From positions 1,860,001 to 1,924,000 of the forward strand of contig NC_016604.1 in the NCBI RefSeq assembly GCF_000230895.2: a DNA stretch of 64,000 nt, read 5' to 3'. Numbering within the stretch: the stretch's first letter is position 1; every line of letters starts with the position of its first letter. This stretch comes from Mycolicibacterium rhodesiae NBB3 (GTDB lineage: Bacteria > Actinomycetota > Actinomycetes > Mycobacteriales > Mycobacteriaceae). Position numbers and translations under genes: made by a program. This document shows positions 1 through 7,514 of the stretch, in pieces. Below the pieces are notes generated by a model. The model saw only the letters and a list, made by a program, of their open reading frames with translations. It did not search any database and was not told where the DNA came from.

Positions 1-1174
1 CGCCCTGGAGCGCCAGCGCATCGTCGACGATCTGGCGAAGATCGAGGCCGAGATCGCCGACCTCGAGGACATCCTGGCCAAGCCTGAGCGGCAGCGTGCC
101 ATCGTGCGCGACGAGCTCAAGGAGCTCGTGGAGAAGTACGGCGACGATCGCCGGACGAGAATCATCGCCGCGGACGGCGACGTCGCCGACGAGGACCTGA
201 TCGCGCGCGAAGAGGTCGTCGTCACGATCACCGAAACCGGCTACGCCAAGCGGACCAAGTCTGACCTCTACCGCAGCCAGAAGCGCGGCGGCAAGGGTGT
301 GCAGGGCGCGGGGCTGAAGCAGGACGACATCGTCAACCACTTCTTCGTCTGCTCCACGCACGACTGGATCCTGTTCTTCACCACGCAGGGCCGGGTCTAT
401 CGCGCGAAGGCGTACGACCTGCCCGAGGCGTCGCGTACGGCGCGCGGCCAGCATGTCGCCAACCTGCTGGCATTCCAGCCGGAGGAGCGCATCGCGCAGG
501 TCATCCAGATCAAGACGTACGAGGATGCGCCATATCTGGTGCTGGCCACGCGCAACGGTCTGGTGAAGAAGTCCAAGCTCACCGACTTCGACTCCAACCG
601 CACCGGCGGCATCGTCGCGGTCAACTTGCGTGACGGTGACGAGTTGGTGGGCGCGGTGCTGTGCTCGGCGGAAGCGGACCTGCTGCTGGTCTCGGCCAAG
701 GGGCAGTCGATCCGCTTCTCAGCAACCGACGAGGCGCTGCGTCCGATGGGCCGCGCGACCTCCGGTGTGCAGGGCATGCGGTTCAACACCGACGATGAGC
801 TGCTGTCGCTGAACGTCGTGCGCGAGGACACATACCTGCTGGTCGCGACCGCCGGCGGGTACGCCAAGCGCACCGCGATCGAGGAGTACCCGGTCCAGGG
901 CCGCGGTGGCAAAGGGGTGTTGACGATTCAGTTCGACAAGCGGCGTGGCAGTCTTGTCGGAGCGTTGATCGTCGATGACGACACAGAGTTGTATGCCATC
1001 ACCTCGGGTGGAGGCGTCATCCGGACGGCGGCTCGCCAGGTCCGCAAGGCCGGGCGACAGACCAAGGGTGTTCGGTTGATGAACCTCGGTGAGGGCACGA
1101 CACTGATAGCCATCGCGCGCAACGCGGAAGAAGGCGACAGCACCGACGAAGTCAACACCGACGTCGGCGAATAG
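1..1174 (+). CDS. gyrA: DNA gyrase subunit A, C-terminal part (5' truncated by window)
   Basis: The reading frame is open from the first bases of the window (frame starting at base 2) and ends in TAG at 1172-1174, so only the last ~390 residues are present. The first ~40 residues look like the end of the coiled-coil/tower region (LERQRIVDDL..., LAKPERQRAIVRDEL). The rest is the beta-pinwheel DNA-wrapping domain, with repeated blade motifs. A GyrA box of the QKRGGKG type is visible at about 278-298, and a second RGGKGV blade motif at about 904-918. GyrA breaks and rejoins DNA with GyrB to introduce negative supercoils. The active-site tyrosine and quinolone region lie upstream of the window. 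A DUF3566 membrane-protein gene follows after 43 bases, the order seen in mycobacteria near oriC. Confidence 0.97.
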   Translation, partial: ALERQRIVDDLAKIEAEIADLEDILAKPERQRAIVRDELKELVEKYGDDRRTRIIAADGDVADEDLIAREEVVVTITETGYAKRTKSDLYRSQKRGGKGVQGAGLKQDDIVNHFFVCSTHDWILFFTTQGRVYRAKAYDLPEASRTARGQHVANLLAFQPEERIAQVIQIKTYEDAPYLVLATRNGLVKKSKLTDFDSNRTGGIVAVNLRDGDELVGAVLCSAEADLLLVSAKGQSIRFSATDEALRPMGRATSGVQGMRFNTDDELLSLNVVREDTYLLVATAGGYAKRTAIEEYPVQGRGGKGVLTIQFDKRRGSLVGALIVDDDTELYAITSGGGVIRTAARQVRKAGRQTKGVRLMNLGEGTTLIAIARNAEEGDSTDEVNTDVGE

Positions 1175-1217
1175 CCCATCGAAGGCGTGACCAGTAGTGA
1201 CCAGTGAGGAGCCGTAG

Positions 1218-2249
1218 GTGACTTCACCGAACGAGCCGGGCTATCCCCGCGCGACCGACGGCGGCGCGAACGGCTCCGGCTCGGGCCCCGAGGGACGCGG
1301 CCCGGCACCGGGTGGATCGAGCCCGGAGCGAATCGCCGACCCGGCCGAAGTCCCGCCGTGGCAGCGGGGCCGGGCGGCCAAACCCGCGAACCGGACGCCG
1401 GATGCCCCCGGGCGACCGGACGCGCCCGCTCGCCCTGATGCGCCGCGGCGCGGTAACGGCGGCGCAGCGACGGGCCACTCCCCCGGCGTCGACGCCCGGC
1501 TGAACCGGTTCCTGGCCGGCGGCTCGGCATCCGCACCCCAGGAGCAGGACGCCGGCGGGTGGGCAGACGCACCCGACCAAGCACGGCCCGACCAAGCACG
1601 GCCCGAACAGCCGGCACGGCCCGACCAAGCACGGTCCGAACCGCCGGCACGGCCCGAACCGCCGGCACGGCCCGACCCGTCCGCGCGACCGGAACCCACG
1701 CGGTCAGAACCGCCCACCCGGGTGGAGACGCCCCCGCGGCCGGACCAGTACGCCAGTGAGCTGCCCGACCTGTCCGGAGGCGCGGCGCGGCCGACGCCGC
1801 GCAAGCCGGCGGAGCGCCCCGGTCAGGAACCGGCGGGCCGGCCAGGCCCAGCAGGTCGGGTGCAGGTGGCCAGCCGCCACCAGGGTCCGGTGCGCGCCAG
1901 CATGCAGATACGCCGGGTCGATCCGTGGAGCGTGCTCAAGGTCTCGGCGGTGTTGTCGGTCGCGTTGTTCTTCGTCTGGATGATCGCCGTCGCCTTTCTG
2001 TACCTCGTGCTCGGCGGCATGGGTGTGTGGAGCAAGCTGAACAGCAACGTCGGCGACCTGCTGACCAGCGCGAGCGGCAGCTCCGGCGGCGAGCTGGTGT
2101 CCAGCGGAACGATATTCGGCGGCGCGGCCCTCATCGGTCTGGTCAACATCGTCCTGCTGACGGCGATGGCCACCATCGGGGCGTTCATCTACAACCTCAC
2201 CACCGACATCGTCGGGGGTGTCGAAGTGACGCTGGCCGATCGCGACTGA
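1218..2249 (+). CDS. DUF3566 transmembrane protein (Rv0007-like)
   Basis: 343 residues from a GTG start preceded by a GAGGAG ribosome site. The first ~220 residues are disordered and rich in Pro, Ala, Arg and Asp, and include a run of degenerate A-R-P-[DE]-[QP] repeats. The last ~110 residues form the DUF3566 domain with two hydrophobic helices, one starting at [16 protein letters not shown] and one at [19 protein letters not shown]. The family is always found just after gyrA in actinobacteria. Its molecular role is not settled; location and topology suggest a membrane-associated function. M. tuberculosis Rv0007 is similar, so identity by synteny is firm although the function is unknown. Confidence 0.9.
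   Translation: MTSPNEPGYPRATDGGANGSGSGPEGRGPAPGGSSPERIADPAEVPPWQRGRAAKPANRTPDAPGRPDAPARPDAPRRGNGGAATGHSPGVDARLNRFLAGGSASAPQEQDAGGWADAPDQARPDQARPEQPARPDQARSEPPARPEPPARPDPSARPEPTRSEPPTRVETPPRPDQYASELPDLSGGAARPTPRKPAERPGQEPAGRPGPAGRVQVASRHQGPVRASMQIRRVDPWSVLKVSAVLSVALFFVWMIAVAFLYLVLGGMGVWSKLNSNVGDLLTSASGSSGGELVSSGTIFGGAALIGLVNIVLLTAMATIGAFIYNLTTDIVGGVEVTLADRD
1572..1680 (+). repeat. Degenerate GC-rich direct repeats inside the DUF3566 gene
   Basis: Imperfect 15-18 base units built on GCACGGCCCGACCAA / GCACGGCCCGAACCGCCG are repeated about seven times in frame. They encode an A-R-P-[DE]-[QP] repeat in the disordered N-terminal segment. Units keep reading frame, so length variation by slippage would be tolerated. 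Confidence 0.7.
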
Positions 2250-2276
2250 CCCTCGGCTGCCCTGCGCCTTCGCGGT

Positions 2277-2306
2277 TTGGGCGCGGGCTTACGATTGCGG
2301 TAGTCT
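2277..2306 (+). promoter_or_regulatory. Candidate sigma-A-type promoter for tRNA-Ile
   Basis: A TTGGGC -35-like hexamer at 2277-2282 and a TAGTCT -10-like hexamer at 2301-2306 are separated by 18 bases. The -10 ends 25 bases before the tRNA-Ile 5' end. Spacing fits a housekeeping promoter for a stable RNA. This is pattern recognition only. Confidence 0.45.
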
Positions 2307-2331
2307 CGCTCCTCGGCCGTCCCGGCATGAC

Positions 2332-2405
2332 GGGGCTATAGCTCAGGCGGTTAGAGCGCTTCGCTGATAACGAAGAGGTCGGAGGTTCGAGTCCTCCTAG
2401 CCCCA
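2332..2405 (+). tRNA. tRNA-Ile (GAT anticodon)
   Basis: 74 bases. The acceptor stem GGGGCTA pairs with TAGCCCC and the discriminator base is A. The D-arm is AGCTCAGGCGGTTAGAGC. The anticodon loop reads CTGATAA with anticodon GAT between CTTCG/CGAAG arms, and the T-arm is GGAGG-TTCGAGT-CCTCC. The gyrA - DUF3566 - tRNA-Ile - tRNA-Ala order matches other mycobacteria. CCA is not encoded (CCCCAC at the end). Confidence 0.98.
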
Positions 2406-2421
2406 CGGAAAGGTTCACACC

Positions 2422-2535
2422 ATGAAGGTTGTGGTGCTGCTCGCCGCCGCGGTCGCCGCGGTCGCCGCCGTGACGATCTGGCGGTCGCGACACGGCGTGG
2501 AGGTGTGGCACGCAGCGGCCGACGTGCCGGCGTGA
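2422..2535 (+). CDS. DLW-39-type mini-protein between tRNA genes
   Basis: 37 codons from an ATG 16 bases after the tRNA-Ile. The protein starts MKVVVLLAAAVAAVAAV, a single hydrophobic helix, and continues with a basic stretch (WRSRH) and an acidic/tryptophan tail (VEVWHAAAD). Its size, location between tRNA-Ile and tRNA-Ala, and hydrophobic-then-acidic layout fit the actinobacterial DLW-39 family, though the D-L-W core reads V-E-V-W here. AAAGG upstream could serve as ribosome site. Function unknown; presumably a membrane-anchored microprotein. Confidence 0.75.
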   Translation: MKVVVLLAAAVAAVAAVTIWRSRHGVEVWHAAADVPA

Positions 2536-2548
2536 AATCTCCCGATAA

Positions 2549-2621
2549 GGGGCCTTAGCTCAGTTGGTAGAGCGCTGCCTTTGCAAGGCAGATGTCAGGA
2601 GTTCGAATCTCCTAGGCTCCA
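2549..2621 (+). tRNA. tRNA-Ala (TGC anticodon)
   Basis: 73 bases. The acceptor stem GGGGCCT pairs with AGGCTCC (one G-T pair) and the discriminator is A. The D-arm is AGCTCAGTTGGTAGAGC, the anticodon stem TGCCT/AGGCA with loop TTTGCAA (anticodon TGC), and the T-arm AGGAG-TTCGAAT-CTCCT. It lies 13 bases after the DLW-39-type gene, so the two tRNAs and the mini-gene may share a transcript. Confidence 0.98.
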
Positions 2622-2692
2622 CTCATACACTCGGCCTCAGCGTCTTATGTGGACGCACGACACGCCGGACCCTGAAATCGTACGCTGAGCCC

Positions 2693-4054
2693 ATGTCGCG
2701 GGCGGGTTACGCGCGGACGAAAGACGGCGCCTACATCGCGTACCGGGAGTGGGGCGAAAAGGATCCGGCCCATGTGTTCCTGTCGGAGTGGGCTGCGACG
2801 GTCGACACCCGAGACATGCATCCTTCGTTCATCCGGCTATGGCGGCAACTCGGTTCGATAAGCCGCGTTGTCTCGCTCGACCGCCGCGGGCTGGGCACTT
2901 CCGATCCCGTCGTCCCGCCTCGGTTCGACCGTATCGACGAGTTCGCCGAGGACGTCCTCGCCGTGATGGATGCGCTACAAATCGACCGCGTTGCGCTGAC
3001 GGGCGAGGGGTCTTCAGCCATTGCAGCCGCTTATCTCGCCGTTCATCATCCAGATCGAATACTGCGGGTCGCGCTGGTGAACACCGCGGCAAAATCTACG
3101 CGAACCGATGACTATCCGATCGCTCTGCTGAGCGACGAAGACATCCGAGTGGTCGCCGACGCCGTCGAGTCGACATGGGGTGACGGCTCATTCGTCGCGG
3201 CGTTTTCTACGCTGGCGTCCGATCCGACCTTCCTCGAGGCGTGCGGTCGCGTGGAACGCTTCGTCTGCGGGCCGAGCGCGGCGGCGGCATATATCCGTTC
3301 AACCGCCTCGATCGACATCCGCGAGCTCGTTACCCATATTGCGATTCCCACGCTTGTCTACTACACGGGCGATCTCGGCCATACGAACGTGGAGCAGAGC
3401 AGGGATCTCGCTGCGCGCATCCCCGATGCCCGGCTGATCGAGGTACCGGGCAAGCTCTTCTATCAGCCGGACGGGAATCCTCAGCTGGACGAATACGCCG
3501 ATTTCATCGGTGGGCATATCGACCCTGACCCGACGAAGCACGCAACCGTGATGTTCCTCGACATCGTCGGTTCGACAGAGCTTGCGGAGTCCGTCGGCGA
3601 CGCGTCCTGGGCGCAGACTCTCGATGATCTCGACGGATTCGTACGACGGGAGGTCTCCCAGCGGGCAGGTCGCGTGGCGAACTTCACCGGCGATGGCCAC
3701 CTCGCCGTCTTCGATCGAGCCGAGGATGCGTTGTTGACCGCGCTGCACATTTCGCGCGGTGTCCATGCGCTGGGGGTCGAGGTTCGCATGGGACTTCACA
3801 CCGGAGATGTGACGGTCCGAAGTTCGGGTGACATCGGGGGTCTGACCGTCCACATCGGCGCCCGCGTGATGTCAATGGCCGGCATGCGTCAGATTTTCGT
3901 GTCCGAAGCGACGGCCGAGCGAGCCGGCGACCCATCACTGACGTTCGCGGACCGCGGCGTGCATCAACTCAAGGGCGTGTCCGGCGAGTATCGGATTCTG
4001 GAGATCACGGGTTCTCAATCTGTCCACGCGCACAACCGATTACGGCTTGGGTGA
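2693..4054 (+). CDS. Adenylate/guanylate cyclase (class III) with N-terminal alpha/beta-hydrolase-like domain
   Basis: 453 residues from the ATG at 2693. Residues ~15-275 resemble an alpha/beta hydrolase (YREWG, LDRRGLGTSD, HHPDRILRVALVN). The nucleophile elbow reads G-E-G-S-S, placing Gly106 rather than Ser at the usual nucleophile position. Residues ~283-445 form a class III nucleotide cyclase. Metal-binding aspartates are Asp290 (FLDIVGST) and Asp334 (FTGDG). The usual substrate-specifying Lys is Asn330, and the usual transition-state Asn is His387, with Arg391 kept. M. tuberculosis Rv1900c has the same two-domain order and unusual cyclase residues. It should make cAMP (or cGMP), with the hydrolase fold probably sensing a ligand. 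Its end overlaps the convergent cwsA gene by 15 bases. Confidence 0.88.
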   Translation: MSRAGYARTKDGAYIAYREWGEKDPAHVFLSEWAATVDTRDMHPSFIRLWRQLGSISRVVSLDRRGLGTSDPVVPPRFDRIDEFAEDVLAVMDALQIDRVALTGEGSSAIAAAYLAVHHPDRILRVALVNTAAKSTRTDDYPIALLSDEDIRVVADAVESTWGDGSFVAAFSTLASDPTFLEACGRVERFVCGPSAAAAYIRSTASIDIRELVTHIAIPTLVYYTGDLGHTNVEQSRDLAARIPDARLIEVPGKLFYQPDGNPQLDEYADFIGGHIDPDPTKHATVMFLDIVGSTELAESVGDASWAQTLDDLDGFVRREVSQRAGRVANFTGDGHLAVFDRAEDALLTALHISRGVHALGVEVRMGLHTGDVTVRSSGDIGGLTVHIGARVMSMAGMRQIFVSEATAERAGDPSLTFADRGVHQLKGVSGEYRILEITGSQSVHAHNRLRLG

Positions 4055-4504
4055 CATCGGCACGCTGGGCTGCAGCGTCGGCGGTGGCTCGTGCGGCGGT
4101 GGCCGCCGGATGATCGAGAATGCCACCGCTCCCCCGGCCAGCACCGCGACGCCGATCGCGGCGAACAGCAGCGGACGCCTGCGGCGGCGACCACGAGCCT
4201 TTCCCCCTACGCTTCGCGTGGGAGGTGCCCCCAGCAGCGCCTGCGGCAGGTTCGACACCACCTCCTGGGCGGCGGCCAGTTCTTGCGCGATCGTGTCTTG
4301 CGCAGCCGCCAGCTCTTGGGTGAGCTGATCCTTGAGCCGGCTGCGGCGGTACACGTCGCCGACCCACGCAGCCGATGACTGTGCCCCGTCGATTCCGAGA
4401 GCCAACGCTCCACGGGTGACGTCGACCGGACCGACCGCCGAGTACTTGAGGCCGCGCGACAACCGCTGCCCAGGGGTCAATCGGATCTCGGTCTTCGAGC
4501 GCAT
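4040..4504 (-). CDS. cwsA: Cell wall synthesis protein CwsA
   Basis: 154 residues from the ATG at 4504 (MRSKTEIRLTPGQRLSRGL); an upstream in-frame start would add 17 residues unlike the family. Features are a conserved N-terminal block, a Gln/Ala/Glu helix (QELAAAQDTIAQELAAAQ), a very basic segment (KARGRRRRR), one transmembrane helix (LLFAAIGVAVLAGGAVAFSI) and a short Pro-rich tail. Rv0008c/CwsA of M. tuberculosis has this size and layout. It is known to interact with CrgA and Wag31 at the septum and poles. Its place beside ppiA and crgA supports the name. Confidence 0.9.
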   Translation of the reverse strand: MRSKTEIRLTPGQRLSRGLKYSAVGPVDVTRGALALGIDGAQSSAAWVGDVYRRSRLKDQLTQELAAAQDTIAQELAAAQEVVSNLPQALLGAPPTRSVGGKARGRRRRRPLLFAAIGVAVLAGGAVAFSIIRRPPPHEPPPTLQPSVPMSPKP

Positions 4505-4612
4505 AGCGCACCTCTCTCGCGGGGCTGAGACGAATCGGTACCAGACTGCCACCAACCGCTAGGCAGCGGTGCCCGGTTGGGCAGCGAAGGCGGCGTGGCA
4601 CACTGACTTCCC

Positions 4613-5140
4613 GTGACGAGCCCCATACAGACAGCGACCGCGACACTGCACACCAACCGCGGTGACATCAAAATCGCCCTCTTCGGAAATCACGCGCCCA
4701 AGACCGTCGCCAACTTCGTGGGTCTGTCGCAGGGCACCAAGGACTACACCACCACGAACGCATCGGGCGGATCGTCGGGACCGTTCTACGACGGCGTGAT
4801 CTTCCACCGCGTCATCGACGGGTTCATGATCCAAGGCGGTGACCCGACCGGTACCGGCCGCGGCGACGCCGGCTACAAGTTCGCCGACGAGTTCCACCCC
4901 GAGTTGCAGTTCGACAAGCCGTATCTGCTGGCGATGGCAAATGCGGGACCGGGCACCAACGGCTCGCAGTTCTTCATCACGGTCGGCAAGACGCCGCACC
5001 TCAATCGCAAGCACACCATCTTCGGTGAGGTGGTCGATCCCGAGTCGCAGAAGGTCGTGGACGCGATCGCGTCCACCCCGGTCGACCGCAGCGACCGGCC
5101 GACCGATCCGGTGGTCGTCGAGTCGATCACCATCGCCTGA
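4613..5140 (+). CDS. ppiA: Peptidyl-prolyl cis-trans isomerase A (cyclophilin)
   Basis: 175 residues from GTG at 4613. Cyclophilin motifs are clear: FHRVIDGFMIQGGDPTGTGRGD (catalytic Arg in FHRV), ANAGPGTNGSQFFITVG, LNRKHTIFGEV. There is no signal peptide, so it is cytosolic. Size matches Rv0009 (182 residues). No strong ribosome site is visible before the GTG (ACTGACTTCCC), so the mRNA may be near-leaderless. Confidence 0.96.
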   Translation: MTSPIQTATATLHTNRGDIKIALFGNHAPKTVANFVGLSQGTKDYTTTNASGGSSGPFYDGVIFHRVIDGFMIQGGDPTGTGRGDAGYKFADEFHPELQFDKPYLLAMANAGPGTNGSQFFITVGKTPHLNRKHTIFGEVVDPESQKVVDAIASTPVDRSDRPTDPVVVESITIA

Positions 5141-5143
5141 CCC

Positions 5144-5560
5144 TCAGGGCTTGGCGAAGCCGGCGGCCGTCAGGGCGTCGAGCACGTCCAAGGGATCGGT
5201 GCCCAGATCCCAGCGGGTGAACACGAGTAGCCGATCGTCGACGGTGTCGATCTCCAGCAGGCGCATCTTGCGACCGATCCGGCGAAATTCCGTGATGCGG
5301 ATGAGCTTGATGTCGGCGTGCCGCAACTCGGTTTCGCCCAGTAGTCCGCGGCTGACGAGGGCGTCATTTTTGATTGCCAGCTTCGGGCGCGCGCGCCATG
5401 ACAAAGTTGCGAACACAACCAACCCGATTGCGGCAACGCCCACCAGAACCCGACCCGGCAGGTCTGTGATCAGGGTCACAGCGCCGATAGCCAAGATCAG
5501 ACCGCCTACGCCACATGCCGCGATGCCAAATGTAGAGGGACTCCACTCTGTTTGCTGCAC
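5144..5560 (-). CDS. PH-domain-like membrane protein (Rv0010c-like)
   Basis: 138 residues from GTG at 5560 (VQQTEWSPSTFGI), chosen because the M. tuberculosis relative begins at this point; an ATG 45 bases upstream would add unrelated residues. Two hydrophobic helices (GIAACGVGGLILAIGAVTL, VLVGVAAIGLVVFATLSW) precede a bacterial PH-like domain with LLEIDTVDDRLLVFTRWDLGTDPLDVLDAL. The gene converges with ppiA, with only 3 bases between stops. Function unknown; it sits between ppiA and crgA throughout the genus. Confidence 0.85.
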   Translation of the reverse strand: MQQTEWSPSTFGIAACGVGGLILAIGAVTLITDLPGRVLVGVAAIGLVVFATLSWRARPKLAIKNDALVSRGLLGETELRHADIKLIRITEFRRIGRKMRLLEIDTVDDRLLVFTRWDLGTDPLDVLDALTAAGFAKP

Positions 5561-5715
5561 GGGGCGCTCACACCCTCTTACCGTGGCGAATGCGGTTATC
5601 CACAAGTGCTATCCCCAATGGGGATGAATCACATCGGTGTGATCTGGTGACGGGAAGGTTGCTATTCGGGTAACGCCGGGCAGCCCGCTTGAATTCATCG
5701 CGCGCGTGGTACCGC

Positions 5716-5979
5716 TCAGCGCCACCGCATCGTGAGCAACAGCCCGCTGATCATGAATGCAAAAGCAATCGCGTAGTTCCACGGGCCGAGATCCGCCATG
5801 AACGGGATGGCGGACTGCGCCAATTGGAACACCAGCAGCCAGGCCAGCCCGATCAGCATCAGGCTGATGAAGAACACCACGAACCAGGTGCTCGACGGCC
5901 CGGCCTTGACCTTGACCGGGGTCCGGCTCACCGGGCTGATCGTGAAGTCGTTCTTCTTGCGAACCTTGGACTTGGGCAT
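5716..5979 (-). CDS. crgA: Cell division protein CrgA
   Basis: 87 residues from ATG at 5979 ([14 protein letters not shown]). It is a short basic cytoplasmic N-terminus followed by two transmembrane helices ([42 protein letters not shown]), the size and topology of CrgA. In mycobacteria CrgA binds FtsZ, FtsI, FtsQ and CwsA and helps localise septal peptidoglycan synthesis. The longer open frame upstream overlaps the divergent DUF881 gene and is not used. Confidence 0.96.
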   Translation of the reverse strand: MPKSKVRKKNDFTISPVSRTPVKVKAGPSSTWFVVFFISLMLIGLAWLLVFQLAQSAIPFMADLGPWNYAIAFAFMISGLLLTMRWR

Positions 5980-6061
5980 GCGTACCTTCGGGACATACGG
6001 CGTCACACGGTGCGACGATGTACCTAAGCCTAACGCAGCACCACCCGTGGGAGAGGAGCCG

Positions 6062-6811
6062 ATGGCGCGCACGACGAAGTCCCTGTGGCGGTTCGGCGTG
6101 CCCGCGGTATGCCTGCTGGCCGGACTTCTGCTGGCGGCGACGCACAACGTCTCCGGTGGCGACGAGATCAGGCGCAGCGACGCCCCGCGGTTGGTCGACC
6201 TCGTGCGGGAAGCACAGCAGTCCGTCGATCGCCTGACCGCCGAACGCGACGATTTGGTGAGCACTTTGGACACCCACCACGGCGGATCACCGGGCGCCGA
6301 CGCCGCCCTGGCTGCCATCACCGACAGATCCGCCCGGTTGGCCGTCGAGGCCGGTCTGGAGCCGATGCGCGGGCCCGGCCTGGTGGTGACGCTCAACGAC
6401 GCTCAGCGAGACGCTGAGGGCCGTTTCCCCCGCGACGCCTCCCCCGACGACCTCGTGGTGCACCAGCAGGACATCGACGCCGTGCTGAACGCGCTGTGGA
6501 GTGCAGGCGCCGAGGGCATTCAAATGCAGGATCAGCGCATCATCGGCACCTCGGCACCGCGCTGCGTCGGCAATACGCTGCTGCTCAACGGGCGCACCTA
6601 CAGCCCGCCCTACGTGATCTCCGCGATCGGCGACGCGAGTGCCATGCAGGCCGCGCTGGCGTCCGCTCCGCTGGTCACCCTCTACCGGCAGTACGTCATC
6701 CGGTTCGGGCTGGGTTACAGCGAGGAACCACGAACGCAGGTGGATCTCGCGGGGCACTCCGGGCCGGTGCGGATGAAATATGCCAAGCCCGCGGGACCCG
6801 TCGGCTACTGA
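6062..6811 (+). CDS. DUF881 family membrane-anchored protein (Rv0012-like)
   Basis: 249 residues from ATG at 6062, with GAGAGGAG seven bases upstream. The N-terminus carries one signal-anchor helix ([20 protein letters not shown]). A coiled-coil segment follows ([23 protein letters not shown]), then the DUF881 domain ([51 protein letters not shown]). It faces divergent crgA and lies 28 bases upstream of trpG. DUF881 proteins co-occur with division and cell-wall genes in actinobacteria; the biochemical role is unknown. Confidence 0.9.
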   Translation: MARTTKSLWRFGVPAVCLLAGLLLAATHNVSGGDEIRRSDAPRLVDLVREAQQSVDRLTAERDDLVSTLDTHHGGSPGADAALAAITDRSARLAVEAGLEPMRGPGLVVTLNDAQRDAEGRFPRDASPDDLVVHQQDIDAVLNALWSAGAEGIQMQDQRIIGTSAPRCVGNTLLLNGRTYSPPYVISAIGDASAMQAALASAPLVTLYRQYVIRFGLGYSEEPRTQVDLAGHSGPVRMKYAKPAGPVGY

Positions 6812-6839
6812 CCCCGGGAAAGACCGGTAACCTGGGCCG

Positions 6840-7514
6840 ATGCGAGTTCTGGTCGTCGACAACTACGACAGCTTCGTGTTCAACCTGGTCCAGTACCTGG
6901 GCCAGCTCGGGGTGAACGCCGAAGTCTGGCGCAACGACGACGACCGCCTGGCCACCGAGGACGACATCGCCGCCGCCGCGGCGACCTTCGACGGAGTGCT
7001 GCTCTCCCCCGGACCTGGAACACCCGAACGCGCGGGCGCCTCGATCCCGCTCGTCAAGGCCTGCACGACAGCCGCGACCCCGCTGCTGGGCGTTTGCCTG
7101 GGCCACCAGGCCATCGGGGTGGCATTCGGCGGCACCGTCGACCGTGCACCCGAGCTGCTACACGGCAAGACCAGCACCGTCCACCACGACAACAGCGGTG
7201 TGCTGCACGGGCTCCCAGACCCCTTCACGGCCACGCGCTACCACTCGTTGACCATCCTGCCCGAGACGATGCCCGCCGAACTCGAAGTGATCGCACGCAC
7301 CGAGGGCGGCGTCGTCATGGGGGTGCGCCACGTGGACCTGCCCATCCACGGCGTCCAGTTCCACCCCGAGTCGATCCTGACGCAGGGCGGCCATCGGATG
7401 CTGGCGAACTGGCTCGGCTTCTGCGGAGCCGCGCCCGACGAGGGCCTGGTCCGCCGGCTGGAGGACGAAGTGGCGGGGGCGGTCGCCGCCGCTACGACGC
7501 GAAGCTCAGCGTGA
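6840..7514 (+). CDS. trpG: Anthranilate/aminodeoxychorismate synthase, glutamine amidotransferase subunit
   Basis: 224 residues from ATG at 6840 (MRVLVVDNYDSFVFNLVQYL), typical of TrpG/PabA. Class I glutamine amidotransferase motifs are present: LLSPGPGTPE, the nucleophile in GVCLGHQAIG, and the His/Glu pair in VQFHPESIL. It releases ammonia from glutamine for chorismate amination by a partner (TrpE or PabB) encoded elsewhere. Mycobacterial Rv0013 is named trpG, but this subunit may serve folate synthesis (pabA) as well. The 3' end overlaps convergent pknB by 23 bases. Confidence 0.93.
   Translation: MRVLVVDNYDSFVFNLVQYLGQLGVNAEVWRNDDDRLATEDDIAAAAATFDGVLLSPGPGTPERAGASIPLVKACTTAATPLLGVCLGHQAIGVAFGGTVDRAPELLHGKTSTVHHDNSGVLHGLPDPFTATRYHSLTILPETMPAELEVIARTEGGVVMGVRHVDLPIHGVQFHPESILTQGGHRMLANWLGFCGAAPDEGLVRRLEDEVAGAVAAATTRSSA

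Noticed and set aside
5609..6280. Reverse-strand 223-codon frame across crgA and DUF881
   Set aside because: It conflicts with two well-conserved genes. No motif in the product.
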